Below, one piece after another: positions 56,095-64,000 of a stretch of 64,000 nt of DNA (within the stretch, counting starts at the first letter, position 1; the number at the start of each line of letters is the position of its first letter). This DNA is from Physcomitrium patens (lineage: Eukaryota > Streptophyta > Bryopsida > Funariales > Funariaceae), in contig NC_037254.1 in the NCBI RefSeq assembly GCF_000002425.4, forward strand, positions 25,925,679-25,989,678. Reading direction: 5' to 3'. Under the pieces are notes generated by a model. That model was not told the origin of the DNA, did not search any database, and saw only the letters and a program-made list of their open reading frames with translations. The position numbers and the translations under genes were made by a program.

Positions 56095-56530
56095 TCAATC
56101 CTAAACCAGGTTTCAACAATCCATGAAACAATTAAATTGGGAACCATACACCACACAAACATGGAAGCATGTAGAGTTTTGGACAACGTTTTACATGTTA
56201 TGCAGGTGGTGGAGTAGACAAGAGTTGAGCTAACAAGGAACATGCGAAGCGATGTAACGTCCCTCTCCTTCAAGCTCCTACTTCAACCTCAAACACAACG
56301 AAGGAGCACAGTTACTCACTTTAGAAAACAAACAAAACAAACCAAAACAAAACAAAAAACAATAAAATAAAATAAAAAATTGATTCAAATCGCCCCAAGA
56401 ATGCCTCAACTTCACTTCGAAAGAAAAACAGATCAACACAGAGCAGCCGAATTTTGATCCAGCACAGGTTCACCTCCAATGCGACCAGGTTTACGAGCTT
56501 CGAGTCTGGCTCACCTTGCCTCGCCTTGCC
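56095..56530. repeat. Segmental duplicate, right copy
   Basis: Direct partner of 52,495-52,990. The copies differ by substitutions and by the length of the A-rich simple repeats. A smaller related pair, TTACGTTGGCCGATTCCTTTATGC, occurs at about 50,713 and 55,947. Confidence 0.85.
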
Positions 56531-56589
56531 TCACATCACAACTTCGCCTTGCCCTCAATACGTTACTTGGTTACGGTTGTGAGTCTGAA

Positions 56590-57100
56590 CACAATACTTT
56601 CGCATTCGGGGATCTTCACTACACATGCAACTAAGTGCATTTCACTCCAATACATTTTCACGGCAGTGTTATAATTATTTAAAATAGAATTTGTTTAGCA
56701 TCAAAAAACAAAAAAACCAAAGAGTAAATACAAATTTGGTCTATGGAGACAAGGAATTCAAGAAGTTCGAAGGAATTCAAGAAATTTCAATTCAGAATTT
56801 AGAAACTTGTGTCGAACTGGGACTCACGCTGGGACTGAGAGTCACGAGACTAGGGAGACTCGCGCCGGGATCGAGGCTCGCAGGCCCGAAACTCGTGCCG
56901 AGACTGGGACTCGCAGGACTGGGACTCTTACCGGGACTGGGACTCGTAGGACTGAGACTCGCGCTGGGAGTGGAATTCATGCCAAGCCTGGGACTCATGG
57001 AACTGGGACTTGTGTCGAAACTGGGACCCACTCCGAGGTCCGCTAACTGGTGTCGCATCCAATCCACACTCCCATTGTGAAGGTGCGAGTCTCGGTTCCA
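56590..57100. repeat. Duplicated block with 12-bp minisatellite, copy 1
   Basis: It starts at TTCGCATTCGGGGATCTTCACTAC and contains GGTCTATGGAGACAAGGAATTC. From about 56,810 it has a minisatellite based on GGGACTCGCAGGACT-type units of 12-15 bp. The encoded frames (plus RTGTxTGT; plus GLxLGLxLAG) are repeat artefacts open on both strands. The partner is at 58,555-59,115. Confidence 0.88.
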
Positions 57101-57349
57101 CTGCGAGTCCCTGTCTCAGTTCCTTGCCCTGGTGTCTCACTCCCTCCCTCTCCCACCATGCATCATTCGAATTTTCTTCCCTTTCCTTCCAGTGTACAGG
57201 GTGAGATTGGGCATCGGAAACTGAATGTTTGTTGCTTGTCTGTCGTTGTATGGAGGGGAATGAGAGGGTCGGTCTGAGCACATGCACTGAGTGTTAGTTG
57301 CTTGTTTGTCGTCACCTGGACGTGGAGGAAGAAGGGGGAGGAGGAGGAG

Positions 57350-57371
57350 GGTTTAGGGTTTAGGGTTTAGG
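57350..57371 (+). repeat. Interstitial telomeric repeat (TTTAGGG)3
   Basis: GGGTTTAGGGTTTAGGGTTTAG directly follows a G-rich GAAGGGGGAGGAGGAGGAGG run. Confidence 0.9.
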
Positions 57372-57609
57372 AAAGAATGAATCTGATGCTGTAAGGGCAT
57401 TATTGCCACCATGGAACTCCTATGTGCCCTTTGTTCAATGCGTCCTCCATGGGAATAGAAACTGTCGATGAAGTTATTGGTTGCAGTGCAAAGATGGAGT
57501 TTTTCTTCTGGCCACATTTGATAGTGGTAACTAAGGAGTAACCAGGTTTAGCCGCGGCTATGGTTCCATCAGTGCTTATCAAAGTGGGACAGGAAAATCT
57601 GTAAACTTG

Positions 57610-57755
57610 GTCGAACGAGTCTCAAGTTCCGTGAAAATGATGCTACCAAGCAGATTCCCACTAAACCTGGGACAACACAAAAAAGACAAGACTTGAGCTC
57701 CGTAAAAATGATGCTACCAAGCAGATTCCCACTACACCTGGGACAACACAAAAAA
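57610..57755. repeat. Tandem duplication of about 73 bp
   Basis: The stretch from CTCAAGTTCCGTGAAAATGATG to CCTGGGACAACACAAAA occurs twice in a row, with few changes (GAAAATG/AAAAATG, CTAAACC/CTACACC). Confidence 0.88.
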
Positions 57756-58140
57756 AAAAACACTCGAACTGTATTGGAAAGCCAAAGGCAAGAACTGCTC
57801 CAAAATCGCAGGGCATGGCTTCTGGGACGGAAAGAGGCGAAGCGCCTGTTGGAAGTGGAACGAGAGAAGGCAGCCATACTGGAATAGGAAAAAGAGGGGA
57901 TATTGGTTAACCAGTATATTGGATTGAAACGGAAGAGTTACGGGCAGAAATAGGAACTTGGAAAGCTGCTGTAGTCACAAAATTGGAGAGTGACCCAGCC
58001 AGTATTGGTCGGTCACGGATGTCTGCCCCACCAGTTTCATCAATCAGTGAATTGGAGGAGAAGGTGAGGCAACAGCAGCACCAATTGGGAGCAACCAGGT
58101 TGTCAGGATTTTGCGATTGGAGGCCCAAGTTTGTGAATTG
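57693..58140 (+). pseudogene. Coiled-coil-type coding remnant, unknown
   Basis: The frame at 57,693-57,887 gives ESQRQELLQNRRAWLLGRKE and AKRLLEVEREKAAILE, strongly helical and charged. After a stop the text continues in other frames with KLESDPASIGRSRMSAPPVS and ISELEEKVRQQQHQLGATR. The pieces look like one former coiled-coil protein broken by stops and shifts. I cannot name it. Confidence 0.35.
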
Positions 58141-58554
58141 GGTTTAGGGTACGATGAAGACTTATCAGTCTAATCGCGGGGAGAGCCGATGGAAGTATCG
58201 GAGGAGGACGAGGACTCATCATTAGAGCCAAAACTTGTGGAGAACCACCTCCAGTGAATGTTGGAGTTGACCAATCCGGCAAGCCCATAGTGGTAGAAAA
58301 TTTGTTCAGAAAATCACTAGAAAAGGTTTTACCAGTTCATTGTTGGCGAGGACGCTGCACAGTTGGGAGCGGGGTCAGATAGAATGGGTAGGATTTTATT
58401 TATTTATTTATTTATTTTTGTGTCTTACAATACATTGTATGTAAGGTTAAGAAAAGCCAGTAAATTGATGAGTGGATAGTTTAGAGGGTATGATAGATGA
58501 TTAGGAAGGAAAATGTAGTCAACATCAGATGTGTAATGTTTGGTATCCGGGGAT

Positions 58555-58673
58555 CACAATACTTTTGCATTCGGGGATCTTCACTACACATGCAACTAAG
58601 TGCATTTCACTCCAATACTTTTTCACGTTAGTGTTATAATTATTTAAAAATAGAATTTGTCTAACATCAAAAA

Positions 58674-58707
<34 letters not shown>

Positions 58708-59115
58708 TAAATAAAAACTTGGTCTATGGAAACAAAGAATTCAAGAAGTTCGAAGGAATTCAAGAAATTTCAATTCAGAATTTAGAAACTTGTGTCGAAC
58801 TGGGACTCACGCCGGGACTGAGAGTTACAGGACTAGGAAGACTCACGCCAGGATTGAGACTTGCAGGACCGAAACTCGCACCGAAACTGGGACTCGCAAG
58901 ACCGGGACTCTTACCGAGACTAGGACTCGTAGGACTGAGACTCGTGCTGGGAGTGGAATTCATGTCAAGAGTAGCTCGTAGAACTGGGACTTGTGTCAAA
59001 ACTGGGACCCACTCCGAGGTCCGCTAACTGGTATCGCATCCAATCCACACTCCCATTGTGAGGGCGCGAGTCTCAGTCTTGGTGCGAGTCTCGGTTCCAC
59101 TGCGAGTCCCAGTCC
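58555..59115. repeat. Duplicated block with 12-bp minisatellite, copy 2
   Basis: Direct partner of 56,590-57,100, about 1.96 kb away. It contains a long A run (about 58,677-58,703), the same GGTCTATGGAAACAAAGAATTC leader and the GGACTCGCAGGACC-type array. Confidence 0.88.
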
Positions 59116-59119
59116 CAGT

Positions 59120-59910
59120 TCCTTGCCCTGACGGCTTATCTATGTAAAGTTTGAGAATAGGTCGAGGGCATTACACCCTCGATGCCTCCAATCATTCGCT
59201 TTACTTGATAAAATTCTTACACGAGCTCCAGCTATCCCGAGAGAAACTTCAGACGGAACCAGCTACTACTAGATGGTTCAATTAATTGGTCGCCCCTACA
59301 CCGAAGTCTGACGAATGATTTGCACGTCAGTATTGCTACGAGCCTCTACCAAAGTTTCCTCTGGCTTCGCTTTGCTCAGGTATAGTTCACCATCAATATA
59401 AATTACACGTTAGGGAAGGAAATTAATGTGTATGACTACATTCAATGAAATAAATGTACTTTGAACATGTCAAATAACGTACCATTATTCCTTCAAACCA
59501 AGTATTATAATGTAAAAAATAATAACAATAATACATGAGGCTATATTATAATGTAAAAAATATATACAGTGGAATAAAACCACATTCCAACCTGTGAATA
59601 CTTACAGTTACTTAAGCACAATATTATAAGTATATCCAAAAATAATATCATCAAAATCCACCACAAATGTTGATATATCCATCAATATATCCATCTCCAT
59701 TGCTACAAGACTATTCCCGATCAGTGGCAGGAGATACTTGTTTGTCTTCTTTTTTGCCCTTATCAAACAAACATTTGCTTGTTATCCACTATGCAAAGCT
59801 AGTTGTACTTATTACTTAGTTGAACAAGCATTAAAAATTATAAAAACAAAAAAAATAAATAAATATCAAACACCAAAACCAAAAGCTATAAAAAAATAAC
59901 AAAGTAATAT
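59120..59910. other. Gene-free A+T-rich stretch
   Basis: There is no coding frame of note and no repeat array. It is downstream of the dioxygenase-like gene on the minus strand and probably contains its 3' end. Confidence 0.5.
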
Positions 59911-59914
59911 AATA

Positions 59915-61516
59915 TTATAAATTTACCATGAATTCTTTGATGGAGAACGGATTTTCCAACAAGTGTCGTTCGTAAAAACGTTTCTTTTCAAGAAATCCTT
60001 CTCGAGTTTCAACAATACGAACATTCCCATTCTTATCTTTGTAGTCTATTATACCGGGCCCGTCGGGGTGAATTAATCGCCCGAGTTGTTTATAAAGAGA
60101 GCATTTTTGAAAAAATACAAGACCCAGTAAGCCCTTTCCTTGAAGGTGCCATGTACAATGTAAAAGTTCACTTGGCCTAAAAACACAAACATGCCCATGT
60201 TTGGGTACAAACATAATCGATGCTTCTGGGAAAGCAAATATGGCTGGTTCATTTTGTTCCGATGGATCTAATTCAATAAATAATCCATTGTTAGTATAAA
60301 AGTTTAAAGTTAAAAAACATGTTATCTAAAACATCAACACTCCAATTATTTTGTTTAAAAAAAAAACAAAAAACATTGCATTACATTTACATACAAATAC
60401 TGGAAATTCCAATAAAAAACTAAGTTGTATTATATTACCTTCGTGTAGCCATATTATGAATCCAAAATCATAATCATCTTCATCACAATGAGGCCTACAA
60501 TTGAAGTCCCTCGTGATAGCAAATGATGTAAATGGTCCATTACCAATACAAGCACCACTATTTGAAAAGCCTTCAGCAATCACAATATTATCCAAGTGTT
60601 GAAATAAACTTTCATACGACCTCCTTAAAATATGACAAGTATATTTCGTAAGTTCTTCAGATAAATGATAATATTCTGGCCTGTTTTGAATATACCTATA
60701 TAACACCCAACCATAAAATCAAATCAAATAACATTGAAACATAATATTACTACATTTAAGAATTTAAAATTTTTAATTATTATATCAAATTTATATATAT
60801 ATATGAATATACATATACAAAACTCACCAACCAGTGTCTCCATAAGCAGAACACATCCCAAACATAGAAATACTTGAACTTTCTTTTGCTGGCGATCGGC
60901 ATAAGTTTCTCCCACCCTTCTCAAGATATGATACTATTTTTGTAATTACTCGAAGTTCTTTAGGAGTGAAAATTCCATTCCTCAAGTCAATTAATTTATC
61001 TTTAAAAAAACCACTTCTAGTTAATATTGTTGGACTTTCAACACGCGGGAGTTGAAGCAATTGTTCTGTTAAACCTTTATTTGTAGTTTCAAAATCAACC
61101 AATCGCATACTCCGTTGGATAAATATTTCACCTTCGTTTAATGAAAATTCTATTGTTTTCAATTTCTTGTCATCGCCATGATTATAAGTAAATTTTTTAA
61201 TATGGTATAACAACTCACCTACAACATTAGGCAGCTGCATCTTACATTTTTGGCAATAATATGTAGTACCGCCTGGAAAGTAATCCAATCCTTCTTTTTC
61301 AAATAAACTTTTGAATAAAGCCAATTTTTCTTTCCTCTCATGTTTTGAATCAGGTTGAAAATGTTGATCCAAACAAGGTTTCTTGTTCGGGACCTCACAT
61401 TCACAAAATTCACACCATACCATGCTCGTATTGTTTCCATAACCATCGTTGGGACTTTTTTGTTTTTTTTCCATTTTCCTGCCAAAATTGTTCTCATATT
61501 TTCGCCTTTTTTCCAT
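59915..61516 (-). CDS. Double zinc-finger Fe(II)/2-oxoglutarate dioxygenase-like protein (432 aa)
   Basis: Exons on the minus strand: 61,516-60,828; 60,695-60,439; 60,267-59,915. Both introns (132 and 171 bp) are GT-AG, the phases match and no stop intervenes; the second has a TACTAAC branch point. The start is ATG 61,516 (MEKRRKYENNFGRKMEKK, a basic, nuclear-signal-like end). Two C2H2 fingers follow with C-x2-C-x13-H-x6/7-H spacing: Cys35/38, His52/59 and Cys88/91, His105/113, similar to U1/matrin type. The C-terminal half has RPHCDEDDYDFGFIIWL with an H-x-D iron pair (His299, Asp301), AIFAFPEASIMFVPKHGHV, and FRPSELLHCTWH with His352 or His356 as the third ligand. This layout fits a double-stranded beta-helix oxygenase, nearest in style to TET/JBP-like and transposon-linked 2OG enzymes. 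Substrate unknown. Confidence 0.8.
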
Positions 61517-61784
61517 CGTCCACAATGAAATGAACCTGTGGAAAATGAAATAAATGCATGTAAAATTAAATAAATTCGAATAAAATAAAACAGATCTATG
61601 AAAAATGAATAAGTGAGTACATAGTTATAGCGGAGCCCATCGAATCAATATTTTATATGGTGCAACCAATTATGCATTAAAACATTTTATATTCCACAAA
61701 TTTTCACAAATCATGAATTCTGGACCACGGACATTTTTTTTATTTTTTTATTTTTATCCATCCCTGAATGGTCTTCACAGTGTT

Positions 61785-62500
61785 ACACCCACCCCGCTAA
61801 TTTAAAATTGTGAAGATTTTCAAGTTTTCATGAATTTCCCCAATAAGTACACAACAGTACTGGCAAACTCTGAACCTCGGATCATAGATGCTTTCTTGCT
61901 TTTCCTTGCCCGTAACTATTCATTTCCATATCAGTCGCACCTCATAAACCTCAGATTACGAGGGCTTTCACGCTTCCATGAAAAGTAGTAGATGAACTCG
62001 CTTTCCCGTATAAATCGCGTATCATGTAAATCATAATAGAATAAAGTTACACAACTCCAGTCCCCTCGTTCAACATCAATCCGCACACTATTTCCTTACT
62101 TCTACTCATTCCCAAACACTGAACACAACATTACATGCACTCACCCAACTTCAAATTACGAAGATTCTCAGGTTCATATGAATTTTCCCAACAAGTACAC
62201 AACAATACTAGCAAACTATGAACCTCGGATCATAGATGCTTTCTCGCTTTTCCTTGCCCCTAACCATTCAATTCCATATTACTCGCGCCTCGTAAACCTC
62301 AGATTACAAGGGCTTTCACGCTTTCATGAAAATTAGTAGATGAACTCGCTTTCTCCTATAAATTGTGTATCATGTTAATCATAATAGAACAAAGTTACAC
62401 AATTCCAGTCCCCTCCTTCAACAATAATCTACACACTATTTCCTTACTTCTACTCATTCCCAAACACTCAACACAATATTACACGCACTTGGCCACCAGC
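61785..62500. repeat. Tandem duplication, period about 348 bp
   Basis: Two adjacent copies share GAACCTCGGATCATAGATGC (61,872 and 62,220), CCTCAGATTACRAGGGCTTTCACGC, GATGAACTCGCTTTC and CACACTATTTCCTTACTTCTACTC. The copies differ by perhaps one base in ten by eye. Non-coding. Confidence 0.9.
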
Positions 62501-63960
62501 TAGAACAAAGCTTTGACCCAAATAGAGAGGGTGCAGTAATGAACACGGAGGTGGCACGACCAAAGGCCGAGCAATATAGAGAAGATGAGACTAGAGTAAA
62601 TTGAGTCAATCAGGAGAAGGAGAACGATCAGGGGAGGGAAGAATCCGATCTGGCAAAATCGGCATCCACGGTGGAAAAATAGGCGAGAGAGAGAGAGGTG
62701 GAAGGGGTCGGAAGCAGGGAGCGGCGAGGGACGACCAGGGGGCGATCAACAGGAAGAACGAGAACGAGACCACCGTAGAGATAAATCCTCAACTCAGAGG
62801 GGCAGGACGAAGGAGGAAGGAATAATCCAACAGAGGTAGGAGGTTCAAAGAAAAGGAGGGTAAGGAGGGCAAGCAGTGCCAAACAGAAGACAATGTGTGT
62901 ACGTGAGGATACAGTTGGAAGAAGAGAGATCTCACAAAGAATAGCCCTGCATGCAATCGTTAGTGGGGCGATCATCAAAAGTTCTCTCTCACACACACAC
63001 ACACACACACGCAGCGATGGCGATGACGACAATGACTGGGAAGGACGAGTATCTCCCCCTCCCACACTTCATATCCTGCCATCCCCATCTCCCCTCCCCC
63101 GTCATACCCACCTTCCAGAATACCCTGATTGACCCCCTACCCTGATCATCGGGGTTTGTCTCTCCATGCCACACACTCATGCCTCTTACCTCCACCACCA
63201 CCACAACTCAAACGCCAATTATGACTCAAATGCCAATTACTTCCCGCTGCTTCTCGGTCCAATTAGCTACAATCCCAAAACACTAATGCACACATTTCCA
63301 ACTAGGGTGTAGGAAGAAGGGTTTAGACAGCAGTACCGCAAGGTGCAAAAGTAGATCTTTGTCAATGGGAAACAAGAGGATTAGATATGATTCGTCAGAG
63401 TTGCAAAGAGGAGTGAAGGTGGGTGCCCGCACCGCACAAGGAAATGAAGAGCATGCAAGTACAAGAAGGAAAGCGAGGATACAGCAGGACGAAGAAGCAC
63501 AAAACGGCGGAATATGAAGAGAAGGTGAGAAGGTACAAGAGAGGGCGTCGAATGAGAAGCGGGGAGGGAGAGAGAGACAAAGAATTGCACGCACATACAC
63601 ACACAGAGAGATACAGGGAGAGACAGAAAGACAGAGAGAGATCTCACAAAGAATAGCCCTGCATGCAGTCGTCGATAAGGTGATCATCACGAGTTCTCAT
63701 ACACACACACATGCAGCGACGACGATGACGACAACAACCGATAAGGAGAAGCATCTCCCTATACTTCATACCCTGTCATCCTCGCCTCTACTCTCCCATC
63801 ATACCCGCCTTCAAATTTATCCAAATTAACCTCCTAGCTTCAAGCCTCCCCTTCTCCCTTCATACCCGCCTTCAAAGATACCCGGATTGACCTCCCTGCT
63901 TCAACCCTGGTCATTGAGATTCGTCTTTGCATTCAATACACTCTCTCCTGGGTTCCTGTT
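62501..63960. repeat. Duplicated GC-richer block with CA microsatellites
   Basis: GAGATCTCACAAAGAATAGCCCTGCATGCA at about 62,927 recurs at about 63,641. Each is followed by a hinge (GATCATCA), a CA run, GCAGCGA.GGCGATGACGACAA and a pyrimidine-rich tail with CATACCC.CCTTC. A second small duplication of the CATACCCGCCTTCAAA tail lies at 63,800-63,900. Short frames on both strands are low-complexity and I do not accept them as genes. Confidence 0.7.
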
Positions 63961-64000
63961 TCAGTAAATACTTTTATAACTAATAATTTATTTAAATATT

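Noticed and set aside
56691..57287. Several ORFs on both strands in the minisatellite
   Set aside because: 12-bp periodic sequence gives open frames in many phases; no real protein pattern.
62601..63690. Charged or Ser/Leu-rich ORFs on both strands
   Set aside because: Driven by GA/CA simple repeats and pyrimidine tracts; no domain.

Overview
The window looks like nuclear DNA of a land plant. It is strongly A+T-rich between genes, has short GT-AG introns (one with a TACTAAC branch point), plant-type TTTAGGG telomeric motifs, layered Ty3/gypsy and Ty1/copia retrotransposons, and a decayed MUT9-like (MLK/PPK) casein-kinase-1 gene. A bryophyte-grade plant, perhaps a moss, is my best guess from the compact introns and the unusual gene families; this is an inference with low confidence. 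There are no prokaryotic features.

Layout. 1-5.8 kb is A+T-rich spacer with one LTR relic and a GC-rich island (3.9-4.65 kb) of unknown nature. 5.8-8.07 kb holds a decayed gypsy family-1 LTR+gag and a degenerate telomere-like tract. 8.08-18.36 kb is an old minus-strand copia (copia-A) split by a young family-1 chromovirus (8,834-15,157; TSD CTACG, intact pol, broken gag). 18.42-19.28 kb is a gypsy family-2 LTR+gag fragment. 19.79-24.42 kb is copia-B (plus), with both LTRs but full of stops. 24.7-29.47 kb is a mosaic of repeats headed by telomere-like motifs, ending in a second telomere-like tract. 29.5-34.15 kb is a minus-strand family-1 gypsy lacking its 3' end, next to copia-C (34.15-35.2 kb). 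35.2-37.8 kb is spacer.

38.4-42.0 kb carries the first apparently intact cellular gene: a coiled coil, a PD-(D/E)XK nuclease-like domain and a short protein kinase domain, in up to six exons whose splice phases all agree. 42.4-47.07 kb is a copia gag fragment (copia-D) cut by a minus-strand gypsy family-2 copy. 47.07-52.25 kb holds GC-rich decayed repeats with weak coding character. 53.5-55.76 kb is an intron-containing MLK pseudogene (minus), flanked by segmental duplicates. 56.6-59.1 kb has duplicated minisatellites and a coiled-coil relic. 59.9-61.52 kb carries the second apparently intact gene (minus): a 432-aa, three-exon protein with two C2H2-type zinc fingers followed by an Fe(II)/2-oxoglutarate dioxygenase-like fold. 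61.8-64 kb consists of duplicated low-complexity sequence.

How it works together. Most of the window is retroelement sediment, and several breakpoints carry short telomere-like tracts. The two intact host-type genes both have architectures tied in the literature to nucleic-acid modification or to mobile-element/effector conflict. They are the best candidates for something new here, but nothing in the sequence shows that they act together.
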